Of a stretch of 45,642 bases of DNA, positions 20,064 to 28,766 are shown piece by piece. Numbering within the stretch: the first letter of the stretch is position 1; every line of letters begins with the position of its first letter. A program made the position numbers and the translations under genes. Source of the DNA: Alphaproteobacteria bacterium (GTDB lineage: Bacteria; Pseudomonadota; Alphaproteobacteria; UBA828); contig JAJDXK010000109.1 of NCBI GenBank assembly GCA_022823305.1, positions 1 through 45,642 of the forward strand, read 5' to 3'. Under the pieces are notes generated by a model that worked only from the letters and a program-made list of their open reading frames with translations, ran no database searches and was not told the DNA's origin.

Positions 20064-21062
20064 ATGCGGATCATTGCCAGGCTATGGCTGCCGGCGGCAG
20101 TCCTGGTCCCGTCGCTGGCGCTTGTGCCGGCGGCGGCGCGGGCAGACGGTCCCGCGCCTGCATCGCTCGAGAGCGCCGCAGGGGGCGAGGGCCTGTTCTC
20201 GCAGCTCTCCGCCCTGCTGCTGGACTTCCAGCGCCATGCCAACGCCGAGGTGTCCTTCCGCATGAACGCGATCGAGCGGGGCGAGGACCTCGGCGCCTTC
20301 CTGCTCGCCCTTGCGGTCGCGTTCGCCTACGGCGCCCTGCATGCGTTCGGGCCGGGGCACGGCAAGTTCATCATCGTCTCCTACTTCCTCGGGCGCGACG
20401 TGCGGGTGATGCGCGGCGTCGTCATGGCCATGCAGATCGCCGTCGTCCACGTCATCGCGGCCGTCGTCGTCGTCTGGCTGGCGGACCTCGTGCTCCGTGG
20501 CGGCTTCGGGCTCGGGCTGTCGGAGATACCGGGCGTGCGCGCCGCGAGCTTCCTCATCATCGTCGGCATCGGCCTCTACATGCTGGTGCAGGCCGTGCGC
20601 GGGTCGCGGGGGGCGCGCGGCACGGGCGTCCTCGGGCACCATCATCACCGCGATCACGGCTATTCGCACAGTCGCGGCCACGGGCATGGCCACGGCCACC
20701 ACCACAGCCACGGTCACGGCCACAGCCACGGCGGCCGGGCCGAAGGCGGACTCCTGGCGCTCGCCGCCGGCATGGTTCCCTGCCCGGGCGCGGTCCTCAT
20801 CATGCTCTACGCCGTGGCCAACGACATGATCGTGCCGGGCTCGCTGCTGGTCGGCGCGATGTCGCTCGGGATCGGCGCGAGCATCTGCGTGCTCGGCGTC
20901 GGCGCGATTCTCACGCGCCGGGCCGTGCTCAGGGTCATGGAACGCACGGGCGGCGGCGGAGTCGCCACGCTGCGGCACGGCATGAACTACGCCGGCGCCG
21001 CCGTGGTCACGCTGATCGGGCTGGTGTCGTTCATCGCCTTTCTCGACACGCCGCTCGGCTGA
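20064..21062 (+). CDS. NicO/RcnA-type metal permease with His-rich loop
   Basis: Membrane permease of the nickel/cobalt NicO (RcnA-like) family, 332 residues from ATG 20064. That start is preferred because it opens a signal-like segment (MRIIARLWLPAAVLVPSLAL) and because the alternative ATG at 20034 lies inside a tandem palindromic operator. The family signature HAFGPGHGK is at about 93-101 and the paired motif GMVPCPGAVLIM at about 236. Between them, residues 192-223 are a histidine-rich cytoplasmic loop with over a dozen His. The family exports or imports Ni, Co and sometimes other divalent metals. The neighbouring ZnuA-type gene suggests zinc may be involved. Confidence 0.85.
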   Translation: MRIIARLWLPAAVLVPSLALVPAAARADGPAPASLESAAGGEGLFSQLSALLLDFQRHANAEVSFRMNAIERGEDLGAFLLALAVAFAYGALHAFGPGHGKFIIVSYFLGRDVRVMRGVVMAMQIAVVHVIAAVVVVWLADLVLRGGFGLGLSEIPGVRAASFLIIVGIGLYMLVQAVRGSRGARGTGVLGHHHHRDHGYSHSRGHGHGHGHHHSHGHGHSHGGRAEGGLLALAAGMVPCPGAVLIMLYAVANDMIVPGSLLVGAMSLGIGASICVLGVGAILTRRAVLRVMERTGGGGVATLRHGMNYAGAAVVTLIGLVSFIAFLDTPLG

Positions 21063-21237
21063 GGCGGCGGTGCCGCAAGAGACCGCCTTGGCGGGTGTCG
21101 CCGAAGGGCGTTCGAGGGGGATCGTCGAGCCGCTTCGGATCCATCGCCTCGGGCGCGGCATGCATGTGCGTAATGATTTCGCGTCTTGCGCGGGTTTGCA
21201 GACGCATACGCCCATTGCGCGCACGCGGCACCATGAC

Positions 21238-21258
21238 GTAATAGTGAAACATTATTAC
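21238..21258. promoter_or_regulatory. Candidate Zur/Fur-type operator before znuA-like gene
   Basis: An AT-rich interrupted palindrome, GTAATAGTG then AAA then CATTATTAC (8 of 9 pairs), stands out in this GC-rich sequence 41 bp before the ZnuA-type start. Its length (21 bp) and composition resemble Fur-family zinc-regulator boxes. Assignment to Zur is inference from the gene it precedes. Confidence 0.55.
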
Positions 21259-21299
21259 ATTATGGCCCGCGTGATTGTCTGGCCTGGGGAGGAAAGACC

Positions 21300-22349
21300 A
21301 TGACTCGTCCGCCGCCAGCACCACGGCGTCCCTTGCTCGCGCTTGCCGCGGCGGTGTTCCTCGGCGGCGCGGCCGCCGGCCCCGTCGCCGCTGACGACGG
21401 CGTGCGCGTCGTCGCCTCGATCAAGCCGGTGCATTCGCTGGTGAGCGCGGTGATGGCCGGCGTCGGCGAGCCCCACCTGATCATCCGGGGCACCGCCTCG
21501 CCGCATACCTTCACCATGCGCCCCTCCGACGCCGCGGCACTCGAGGACGCCGACGTCATATTCATGGTCGGCGACACGATGGAGACCGCGATGACCGGCC
21601 CGGTAGATGCGCTCGCCGGGCAGGCCCGCGTGGTCAGGCTGTTCGACGTGCCGGGCATGATTCACCGGTCCATCCGGGAAGGTGGCGCGTTCGAGGAGCA
21701 TGATCACGACAGCCACGGGGGCGGGGACGACCACATGGGTCATGACGATCACGACGACCATGGCCACGGGCACGACGCTCACGACGACCATGGCGACGCG
21801 CATGACGACGACCATCACGGCGCCTTCGACATGCACGTCTGGCTCGACCCGATCAACGGCTGGACGATGGCGCGTGCGATCGCCGCGACCCTTGCCGAGG
21901 CCGACCCCGCCAACACCGCCACCTACGAGGCCAACCTCGACGCGCTGCTCCATCGCCTCGACCACCTGACCGGGGAGATCGCCGCGCAGGTCGCGCCGGC
22001 GCGCGGCGTGCCCTTCATCGTCTTCCACGATGGCTACCGCTACTTCGAGGACCGCTTCGGGCTCAGCGCGGCCGGCTCCATCGTCGTCAGCCCCGAGCGC
22101 AAGCCCGGCGCCCGCCGCATCGCCGAGCTGCGCGACAAATTGCACACGCTCGGCGTGGTCTGCGTCTTCGACGAGCCGCAGTTCGACAAGCGCCTCGTCC
22201 ATACCGTCATCGAGGGCAGCGAGGTGAAGAGCGGCACCGTCGATCCCCTCGGCGCGGCCATCGAGGACGGGCCCGAGCTCTATTTCACGCTGCTGCACGA
22301 CATGGCCGCGTCGTTCACGGACTGCCTCACCCCCGGCGCCGGCGGCTAG
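21300..22349 (+). CDS. ZnuA-type zinc-binding periplasmic protein
   Basis: Cluster 9 (A-I) metal-binding protein of 349 residues, resembling ZnuA. A signal peptide covers about residues 1-31. Likely zinc ligands are H69 (GTASPHTFTMRPSD), H179 (DMHVWLDPINGW) and H243 (FIVFHDGYRYF), with an acidic residue near 291. The insert at 134-173 is the histidine/aspartate-rich loop typical of zinc (not manganese) binders. Normally the protein hands zinc to a ZnuBC ABC transporter, but no permease or ATPase gene is present here. Instead the gene lies directly downstream of the NicO-type permease, separated by 237 bp with its own operator-like site. Confidence 0.92.
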   Translation: MTRPPPAPRRPLLALAAAVFLGGAAAGPVAADDGVRVVASIKPVHSLVSAVMAGVGEPHLIIRGTASPHTFTMRPSDAAALEDADVIFMVGDTMETAMTGPVDALAGQARVVRLFDVPGMIHRSIREGGAFEEHDHDSHGGGDDHMGHDDHDDHGHGHDAHDDHGDAHDDDHHGAFDMHVWLDPINGWTMARAIAATLAEADPANTATYEANLDALLHRLDHLTGEIAAQVAPARGVPFIVFHDGYRYFEDRFGLSAAGSIVVSPERKPGARRIAELRDKLHTLGVVCVFDEPQFDKRLVHTVIEGSEVKSGTVDPLGAAIEDGPELYFTLLHDMAASFTDCLTPGAGG

Positions 22350-22438
22350 CGCCCGCGGACACACCGCCCCCTGTGGCCGTGCGGGGCCCGATGCCATAAT
22401 GCGGCATCGCGCCCACGGCCCGAGGGGAGGGAGAGTCC

Positions 22439-23686
22439 ATGGCCCAGCGCAAGCCGCCGAAGACGCTGCGTATCGGGATGATCGGCGCGGGCTTCATCGC
22501 CCGCTTCCACCTCGAATCCTTCACCGGCGTGCGCAACTGCGCCATCACCGGGGTCTACAGCCCGTCGAGGGAGAGCCGCGCCGCGCTGGCCGCGCGCGCC
22601 AACGAACTCGGCCTTGGCCCCTGCACCGCCCATGGCTCGCTCGCGAGCCTGATCCGGGCGAAGGACGTGGACGCTCTCTGGATCCTCGCGCCCAACGACA
22701 CCCGCATCGCCACCATGCAGGCGATCCACAAGGCGGTGAAGGGCGGCAAGCGGCTGCGCGGCGTCGCCTGCGAGAAGCCGCTCGCGCGCAACCTGGCCGA
22801 GGCCCAGGCCATGGTCCGGCTTGCCGACGACGCGAAGCTTGCCACCGGGTACCTGGAGAACCAGGTGTTCTCGACCGCGGTCGAGCGCGGCAAGGAGATC
22901 ATCTGGCGCCGCGCGGTGCCGCTCACCGGCCGGCCCTACCTCGCGCGCGCGGCGGAGGAGCACTCCGGCCCGCACATGCCCTGGTTCTGGCAGGGGGAGA
23001 AGCAGGGCGGCGGCGTGCTGTCGGACATGATGTGCCACTCGGTCGAGGTCGCGCGCCACATGCTGACCGCGCCGGGCGAGGCCCGCGAGTCGCTCAAGGT
23101 CATCAGCGCCAATGCGACCATCGCCAACCTCAAGTGGACGCGTCCGGCCTACGTGCGCCGGCTCAGGCGCGAGATGGGACGCGAGGTCGACTACGGCCGC
23201 AGGCCGGCTGAGGACTTCGCGCGTGGCACCCTGGTGCTGGAGGACCCGGACGGCAACGAGGCGATGATCGAGACCACCACGTCCTGGGCCTACGTGGGCG
23301 CAGGGCTCCGCATCCAGCTCGAGCTGCTGGGGCCCGAGTACTCGATGGAGTTCTCCTCCCTCGGCACCGGGCTCAAGGTCTTCATCTCGCGCCAGGTGAA
23401 GGGCGCCGCCGGCGAGGACCTGGTGGAGAAGCAGAACGCCGAGCAGGGCCTGATGCCGGCGCTGGAGGACGAGGCCGGCGTCTACGGCTACACCAGCGAG
23501 AACCGCCACATGGTGGAGTGCTTCCGCACCGGCGCCATGCCGTCCGAGACCTTCCGCGACGGCCTCGCGGTGACGGAGATCCTGATGGCGCTCTATCGCT
23601 CGGCCGAGCTCGGCCGCACCGTCCACTTCGGCGAGGAGGACCTCACCGACTACGTCCCGCCCGTCGCCCGCGCCGCCGCCGGCTAG
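22439..23686 (+). CDS. Gfo/Idh/MocA-family oxidoreductase
   Basis: A 415-residue NAD(P)-dependent oxidoreductase. The N-terminal Rossmann motif is IGMIGAGFIARFHLESF. The family EKP motif is present as CEKPLARNLAEAQAMV near residue 110. The C-terminal domain has PHMPWFWQGEKQGGGVLSDM, matching the usual GGG-x-x-D-x-x-x-H region (here DMMCHSVE). It is longer than most members (about 340-390). It starts an apparent operon with the F420 genes downstream (gaps 72, 10 and 19 bp). The sugar or inositol-like substrate cannot be told. Confidence 0.87.
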   Translation: MAQRKPPKTLRIGMIGAGFIARFHLESFTGVRNCAITGVYSPSRESRAALAARANELGLGPCTAHGSLASLIRAKDVDALWILAPNDTRIATMQAIHKAVKGGKRLRGVACEKPLARNLAEAQAMVRLADDAKLATGYLENQVFSTAVERGKEIIWRRAVPLTGRPYLARAAEEHSGPHMPWFWQGEKQGGGVLSDMMCHSVEVARHMLTAPGEARESLKVISANATIANLKWTRPAYVRRLRREMGREVDYGRRPAEDFARGTLVLEDPDGNEAMIETTTSWAYVGAGLRIQLELLGPEYSMEFSSLGTGLKVFISRQVKGAAGEDLVEKQNAEQGLMPALEDEAGVYGYTSENRHMVECFRTGAMPSETFRDGLAVTEILMALYRSAELGRTVHFGEEDLTDYVPPVARAAAG

Positions 23687-23758
23687 CGTCCGCCGGGGCG
23701 GGTCGCTACAGTCGCGCGCGCCGTCCCCGGGGCGGCGGGGAACACGCGGGAGAGAGCG

Positions 23759-24427
23759 ATGGCGATTGCCCTGATCGGCGGCACCGGGCCACAGGGTCGC
23801 GGGCTCACGCAGCGTTGCGCGCTCGCCGGCATCGACGTGGTGGTGGGCTCGCGCGACGCCGAGCGGGCGCAGGCGATCGCCGCCGACCTCCGTGCCGGCG
23901 TCCCCGGCGCGCCCGGCGCGATCGAGGGGGCCGCCAACGCCGATGCTGTCGCGCGGGCCGCGCGCATGGTAGTGCTGGCGGTGCCGTGGTCCGCGCACCA
24001 GGCGACGCTCGCCGGGCTCGGCCGAGCCCTGCAGGGCAAGATCCTGGTCGACATGGCGGTGCCTCTGGCGGACGGCAATCCGCGCAAGGCCGCGATGCCG
24101 CCCGAGGGGTCTGCGACCGAGGCGGCGCAGGCGATGCTGGGCGAGGGCGTCGCCGTGGTGGGCGCGCTGCACAACGTCTCGGCCCACGTGCTGGCGGCGC
24201 TGGACCAACCGATCAACTGCGACATCCTGGTCTGCGGCGACGACCTCGAGGCGAAGCGCGAGGTGATGGCGCTGATCGAGGCGATCGGCGCCCGCGCCTA
24301 CAACTGCGGCCCGGCCGAAAGCGCGCGCTGCATCGAGGCGATCACGCCGCTGCTCATCCGCCTCAACATGTCGAAGGCGACGGGCTTCAAGCATGCCGGC
24401 GTCAGAATCTGGCCGGAGAACGACTAG
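23759..24427 (+). CDS. NADPH-dependent F420 reductase (Fno/NpdG-like)
   Basis: A 222-residue protein matching coenzyme F420:NADP+ oxidoreductases. The N-terminus [19 protein letters not shown] is the family's dinucleotide motif, followed by [11 protein letters not shown] for the NADP phosphate. ILVDMAVPL and the conserved [13 protein letters not shown] stretch follow. The C-terminal [11 protein letters not shown] closes the family pattern. It would exchange hydride between NADPH and cofactor F420. It is immediately followed (10 bp) by an F420-type luciferase-like oxidoreductase, which supports the cofactor assignment. No F420 biosynthesis genes lie in this window. Confidence 0.85.
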   Translation: MAIALIGGTGPQGRGLTQRCALAGIDVVVGSRDAERAQAIAADLRAGVPGAPGAIEGAANADAVARAARMVVLAVPWSAHQATLAGLGRALQGKILVDMAVPLADGNPRKAAMPPEGSATEAAQAMLGEGVAVVGALHNVSAHVLAALDQPINCDILVCGDDLEAKREVMALIEAIGARAYNCGPAESARCIEAITPLLIRLNMSKATGFKHAGVRIWPEND

Positions 24428-24437
24428 GAGGCCACCC

Positions 24438-25457
24438 ATGGAATTCGCCGTCACCTTTCGCGGCGACCTCGAGAAGGAGCGCGTGGTCGCCATCTGCCGC
24501 CAGGCCGAGGCCGCGGGCTTCGACTATGCCTGGTTCTTCGACAGCCACGTGCTGTGGCGCGACCTCTACCCGCAGATGGCGGTCGCCATCGACCACACCG
24601 AGCGGCTGCGCTTCGGCCCCTGCGTCACCAACCCGGTGACGCGCGACTGGTCGGTGGCGGCGAGCCTCTTCGGCGCGATGGCGGTGCAGTCGAACGGGCG
24701 CTTCGACATGGGCGCAGGCCGCGGCGACAGCGCCGTGCGCGTGATCGGCAAACGGCCCGCGACCGTGGCCCGGCTCGAGGAGTTCTGCCGCGCCATGAAG
24801 GCGCTGGTGCGGGGCGAGGCGGTCACTTACGCGGGCGCGCCGGAGCCGGTGCAGTTCGACTGGACCGGCGGATACGAGATGCCGGTCTGGGTCGCGGCCT
24901 ACGGGCCGCGGGCGCTGGCCGCGGCCGGGCGCGTCGGCGACGGGCTGATCGTGCAGCTCGGCGACGTCGGCCTCTGCCAGTGGATGGGGGACCAGGCGCG
25001 CGCCGCCGGCGAGGCGCACGGCCGCGACATGGCCGGCTACCGCGTCATGGCCTGCGCGCCGGTCTGGGTCGGCGACCGCGAGAGCGGGATCGCACAGACC
25101 AAGTGGTTCCCGGCGCTGGTGGGCAACCACGTGGCCGACATCGTCAAGCACCACGGCGCCGGCACCGACCTCGTGCCCGAGAGCCTGACCGCCTACATCG
25201 CGCGGCGCGAGGGCACGGGCGCCGACGAGGGCTACGACTACCACCAGCACACGGCGCCGGAATCGGACAACAGCGCCTACGTGACGCCCGAGATCACCGA
25301 GGACTTCTGCGTGATCGGCGAGGCCCCGGCGCATGTCGAGAAGATCAGGGCGCTCGAGGCGGCAGGCGTCACCCAGTTCAACATCTACCTCACCAACGGC
25401 GGCGAGGAGCAGATCGTCGCGGCCTACGCCGACCACGTGATCCCGCACTTCCGCTGA
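24438..25457 (+). CDS. F420-type LLM oxidoreductase (Mer-like)
   Basis: Luciferase-like oxidoreductase of 339 residues from ATG 24438, which follows an AGGAGG ribosome site. It resembles the F420-dependent branch related to methylene-tetrahydromethanopterin reductase (the CPS_4043-type family). Features are FDYAWFFDSHVLWRDLYPQM, LRFGPCVTNPVTRDW and the phosphate-binding MGAGRGDSAVRVIGKRPAT. GEMP-like YEMPVWVAAYGPRALAAAG and the C-terminal TQFNIYLTNGGEEQIV follow. It pairs with the F420 reductase 10 bp upstream, so F420H2 made there may be used here. The substrate is unknown. Confidence 0.85.
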   Translation: MEFAVTFRGDLEKERVVAICRQAEAAGFDYAWFFDSHVLWRDLYPQMAVAIDHTERLRFGPCVTNPVTRDWSVAASLFGAMAVQSNGRFDMGAGRGDSAVRVIGKRPATVARLEEFCRAMKALVRGEAVTYAGAPEPVQFDWTGGYEMPVWVAAYGPRALAAAGRVGDGLIVQLGDVGLCQWMGDQARAAGEAHGRDMAGYRVMACAPVWVGDRESGIAQTKWFPALVGNHVADIVKHHGAGTDLVPESLTAYIARREGTGADEGYDYHQHTAPESDNSAYVTPEITEDFCVIGEAPAHVEKIRALEAAGVTQFNIYLTNGGEEQIVAAYADHVIPHFR

Positions 25458-25476
25458 GCCATTAGGGGAAATCGCC

Positions 25477-25890
25477 GTGACTGCCGCTCCCGCCACGCCG
25501 CCCTTCGACGAGGGCGGCGCGCTCGCCGTCGTCAAGGCCTTCGAGGCGGCCTGGAACCGCAGGATCGCCGAGGAGATCCCGCCGACCTGCACCGCGGACA
25601 CGCGCTGGCGCTATCGCGACGCCTTCGTCGAGGGGCGGGAGAACATCGCGCCCTTCCTGCGCGCCCGCTGGCCGATCCAGGAGCACTACCGGCTCAGGAA
25701 GGAGCTCTGGACCTTCACGGCCAACCGCATCTCGGTGCGCTTCGTCAGCGAATGGCGCCACCGCGACACCGGCCAGTGGTACCGCACGCACGGCAACGAG
25801 CACTGGGCCTTCGCGCCCGACGGCCTGCAGAGCGTGCTCGACCTCTCCGCCAACGACATCCCGATCGAGGAGTCCGGGCGGCAACTCTGA
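25477..25890 (+). CDS. DUF1348 / SnoaL-like small protein
   Basis: A 137-residue protein beginning with GTG (AGGGG upstream), matching the DUF1348 family, which has an NTF2/SnoaL-like fold. Characteristic stretches are VKAFEAAWNRRI, TRWRYRDAFVEGRENI, EHYRLRKELWTF and the histidine/tryptophan-rich GQWYRTHGNEHWAF. The family's function is unknown. The gene is the last of the F420 operon, 19 bp after the LLM oxidoreductase, and its stop directly abuts the convergent gamma-glutamyltransferase stop. Confidence 0.85.
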   Translation: MTAAPATPPFDEGGALAVVKAFEAAWNRRIAEEIPPTCTADTRWRYRDAFVEGRENIAPFLRARWPIQEHYRLRKELWTFTANRISVRFVSEWRHRDTGQWYRTHGNEHWAFAPDGLQSVLDLSANDIPIEESGRQL

Positions 25891-27609
25891 TCACCAGCCG
25901 AGCGCCCGGCTCACCCGCCGGGGGTCGGCGGCGCCTTCGATCTCCCCCGTCTCCAGGTCCTTGCGCACCGCGCAGACGCCGCCTGTCCAGTGCGACCAGT
26001 CGTCGAGACGCTCCACGCGGTGGCCACGTGCGGCGAGCGCCTCGCTCGTCGACTCGTCGATGCGCCCTTCCAGGGTGACGCGGCCGGGGTGAGCCGCGTG
26101 GGGCGCGAAGGAATCGGGGTGACTGTGGGTGACGAGGCGCGGCGCCTCCACCGCGTCCTGCAGCTCCATGCCAAAGGCCAGGTGGGCGAGGAGGGTCTGC
26201 AGGTTCGCCTGGATCTGCGTGTCGCCGCCGGGGGTCCCGAAGGGCATGATCCAGCTGCCGGGAGCCAGCGCGAAGCAGGGGTTCGGCGTGAGCCGGGGGC
26301 GCTTGCCCGGCGCGATGCAGGAGGGATGCCCGAGCACCGCCCGCGACTGCGCGCCGCGCGAGGAGACCGCGAAGCCGCATCCCGGCACCACCGGCGTATC
26401 CCAGCTCGTGTCAGACGGGGTCGAGCAGAGCCCGTTCCCCGCGCCGTCGATGACGCAGACGATGGAGGTATCGGGCGAGGGCCCCGGCGGCGCCTCGCTC
26501 GCGGCAAGCGGCGAGACGTAGGCCTCGTGGCCGGGTATGCGGCCCGGATGCGGCATCCCCGGCGAGGCCTTGCGCGGGTCGATCGCCCTGCTCCGCTCCA
26601 CCGCGTAGCCATCGCCAGTGAGCGTATCGAGGGGGACGTCCACGAAGTCGGGGTCGCCGAGATAGCCCTCCCGGTCGGCGAAGGTGAGCTTCAGGGTCTC
26701 CGCGATCGCGTGGAGGTACGCAGCGCTGCCCCAGTCCATCGTCCCCGCGCCGGCCGCCTCGGCGATGGCGAGCGCCTCGAGCAGGAAGGGGCCCTGGCAC
26801 CAGGCGCCGCAGGTGTGCACCTCGACCGCCTCGCCGCGGAAGCCAAAACGGCGCGAGACCGAGGGCACGACCCGGCAGCGGAACGATTCGAGGTCCTCCG
26901 CCGCGAGCAGCCCGTCGTGCTCCCGCTGGTGCGCGAGGATCCGGCTGGCGATGTCGCCCCGGTAGAAGGCGTTGCGCACCGCCGCGAGCCCGGCCATGCG
27001 GTCTCCGCCGGCCGCGCGCTCCTCGTCGCAGAGGAACTGGAGGGCCCGGCCCAGGTCGGCCTGGACCAGCCGCTCGCCGGGCGCCGGCACCGCGCCGCCG
27101 GGCATCCAGATCGCGACGTTCTCAGGCCAGTGGCGGAAGTCGTCGGCGTAGCGGCGCACGTAGTCGAGCATCACCGGGTGGCGGGGGAAGCCCTCCGAGG
27201 CGTAGCGTACTGCGCGCGCCGCCACGTCGCGGAAGGTCATGGTTCCCCAGCGCTCCAGCGCCTGGATGCAGGCGTCGGGGGCGGCCGGCACCACGGTGCG
27301 CCGGACGCCGAGCGGGATTTCTCCCCCGTGGCGTTCGATGAAGGCGTCCGGGTCGAGCGCCCGGGGCCAGCCGCCGACGCCCGCGATGGTGACGACCTCG
27401 CCCGTCTCCGCCAGGCGGACGATCATCGGGGCGACGCCTGCCACGCTCACCTGGTCGCTGTAGACCACGCCGAGGGTGAGGATCGCGGCGACGCCGGCGT
27501 CGATCGCGTTGCCGCCGTTCTCCAGCACCTCGAAGGCGCTCAGCGCCGCGAGCTCGTGGCCCGCGCTGACGACGTAGTGATGACCACGGGTGGTTGGCAC
27601 GACGGACAT
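25891..27609 (-). CDS. Gamma-glutamyltransferase family protein
   Basis: Ntn-hydrolase of the gamma-glutamyltransferase family, 572 residues. The predicted autocleavage site and nucleophile is T381 in the motif PDTSIVCVIDGAGNG. The large-subunit start HELAALSAFEVLENGGNAIDA and the small-subunit motif PFGTPGGDTQIQANLQ are both intact. No signal peptide is evident (MSVVPTTRGHHYV...), so it may be cytoplasmic and could be an acylase rather than a glutathione-cleaving GGT. It is divergent from the SDR at 27717. Confidence 0.92.
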   Translation of the reverse strand: MSVVPTTRGHHYVVSAGHELAALSAFEVLENGGNAIDAGVAAILTLGVVYSDQVSVAGVAPMIVRLAETGEVVTIAGVGGWPRALDPDAFIERHGGEIPLGVRRTVVPAAPDACIQALERWGTMTFRDVAARAVRYASEGFPRHPVMLDYVRRYADDFRHWPENVAIWMPGGAVPAPGERLVQADLGRALQFLCDEERAAGGDRMAGLAAVRNAFYRGDIASRILAHQREHDGLLAAEDLESFRCRVVPSVSRRFGFRGEAVEVHTCGAWCQGPFLLEALAIAEAAGAGTMDWGSAAYLHAIAETLKLTFADREGYLGDPDFVDVPLDTLTGDGYAVERSRAIDPRKASPGMPHPGRIPGHEAYVSPLAASEAPPGPSPDTSIVCVIDGAGNGLCSTPSDTSWDTPVVPGCGFAVSSRGAQSRAVLGHPSCIAPGKRPRLTPNPCFALAPGSWIMPFGTPGGDTQIQANLQTLLAHLAFGMELQDAVEAPRLVTHSHPDSFAPHAAHPGRVTLEGRIDESTSEALAARGHRVERLDDWSHWTGGVCAVRKDLETGEIEGAADPRRVSRALGW

Positions 27610-27716
27610 GGCAGCCTGCGAATGCGTCTGGATGGGGTGCCGGCGCCGTGCAGTATAGACTGTAACGCGGCGCGGGCGCCTCGCCCGCCGGCGAACGTCG
27701 CGGGGGTCGGGAATCC

Positions 27717-28481
27717 ATGCAGCGTGTGTGTCTGGTCATCGGCGCGGGTGCGGGCATCGGGAATCACGTCGGTCGGCGCTTCGCCCGCGCGGGATATCAC
27801 GCGGTGCTGTGCCGGCGCACCGACGAGGAGGGCCTGAATCGGGCGGTCGCTCGCATCGCCGAAGACGGCGGCGCGGCCTCGGGCTTCCTGCTGAACGCGG
27901 TGGCTGCGGGCGCCATCGAGGAGCGCATCGCGGCGGTCGAGGCGGACATCGGCCCGATCGAGGTGGCGGTCTACAACCTCGGCGCGCAGATCGGCGACCG
28001 GGCGCTCGCGGACACCGGCCACAAGGTGTTCGAATTGGGCTGGCGGCTCGCGACCTTCGGCCTGTTCCGCATGGCCGCGAGCGTCTGCCCGCCGATGGAG
28101 GAGCGGGGCCGGGGAACGATCCTCGTGACCTCGGCAACCGCGGCGGTGCGCGGCAACAGGGGCCAGCATTCCCACGCCGCCGCCATGGCCGGGCGCCGCA
28201 TGCTCTGCCAGACGCTCAATGCGGAGTTCGGGCCGAAGGGCGTTCACGTCGCGCACGTCATCGTCGACGGCATGGTCGACGCGCCCGATACCCTGGGCAG
28301 GATGCTCGGCGAAGACGCGTTCCGGAGGCTGCGGGAAGAGCGGGGGCTGGAGCACGACGGCCTGCTGCTCCCCGCCGAGATCGCCGAGACCTACTTTCAT
28401 CTCTCGCAGCAGCACCGCTCCGCGTGGACCTTCGAGCTCGATCTCCGGCCCTTCTCCGACACGCCGTGGTGGAACCGCTGA
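27717..28481 (+). CDS. SDR-fold protein lacking catalytic Tyr/Lys
   Basis: Short-chain dehydrogenase/reductase-fold protein of 254 residues. The NAD(P) motif VIGAGAGIGNHVGRRFA, the YNLGAQ version of the NAG motif, and the TSATAAVRG serine strand (S139) are present. Where the catalytic Y-x-x-x-K should lie, thirteen to fourteen residues after S139, the sequence reads SHAAAMAGRRML, so Tyr is H153 and Lys is M157. It therefore cannot use standard SDR chemistry and may be a binding or scaffold protein or use a different mechanism. Its stop is followed 18 bp later by a small ORF, likely in one transcript. Confidence 0.85.
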   Translation: MQRVCLVIGAGAGIGNHVGRRFARAGYHAVLCRRTDEEGLNRAVARIAEDGGAASGFLLNAVAAGAIEERIAAVEADIGPIEVAVYNLGAQIGDRALADTGHKVFELGWRLATFGLFRMAASVCPPMEERGRGTILVTSATAAVRGNRGQHSHAAAMAGRRMLCQTLNAEFGPKGVHVAHVIVDGMVDAPDTLGRMLGEDAFRRLREERGLEHDGLLLPAEIAETYFHLSQQHRSAWTFELDLRPFSDTPWWNR

Positions 28482-28499
28482 GAGGGAAGGGGTGAGGCG

Positions 28500-28766
28500 A
28501 TGGTCGATCTGGCCGCCCATGTCGCGCTGCAGCGCCTGATCGAGGCGGCAGACGCGGTGGAGGAGAGCCTCATGCCCAACGAGCGCGAGATGCTGCACAG
28601 CCTCAGGGCGAAGTACCGCGCGCCGATCGACGTCGATCCCTTCGACGCGACGGCGCTCGAGGTCATCCTGCGCAACGTGGAGGTGCGCAAGGGCTACGAC
28701 TTCGATCCGCGCAGGGACGGCGGCCGGGTCATCGACCTGCCGCGCAGCGGCGACAAGAAGCCATAA
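28500..28766 (+). CDS. Conserved small hypothetical protein
   Basis: An 88-residue soluble, charged protein starting 18 bp after the SDR stop, with GGTGAGG just before the ATG. The first half is predicted helical (HVALQRLIEAADAVEES, NEREMLHSLRAKY), and the second half carries FDATALEVILRNVEVRKGYDF. No known domain is recognised. Codon use matches its neighbours, so it is probably real. Tight spacing suggests it works with, or at least is made alongside, the SDR-fold protein. Confidence 0.6.
   Translation: MVDLAAHVALQRLIEAADAVEESLMPNEREMLHSLRAKYRAPIDVDPFDATALEVILRNVEVRKGYDFDPRRDGGRVIDLPRSGDKKP

Noticed and set aside
20690-20735. CAC/CAT-rich repeats at 20.7 kb and 21.7-21.8 kb looking like simple repeats
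   Set aside because: They are the coding sequence of the histidine-rich loops of the NicO permease and the ZnuA-type protein, not independent repeats.
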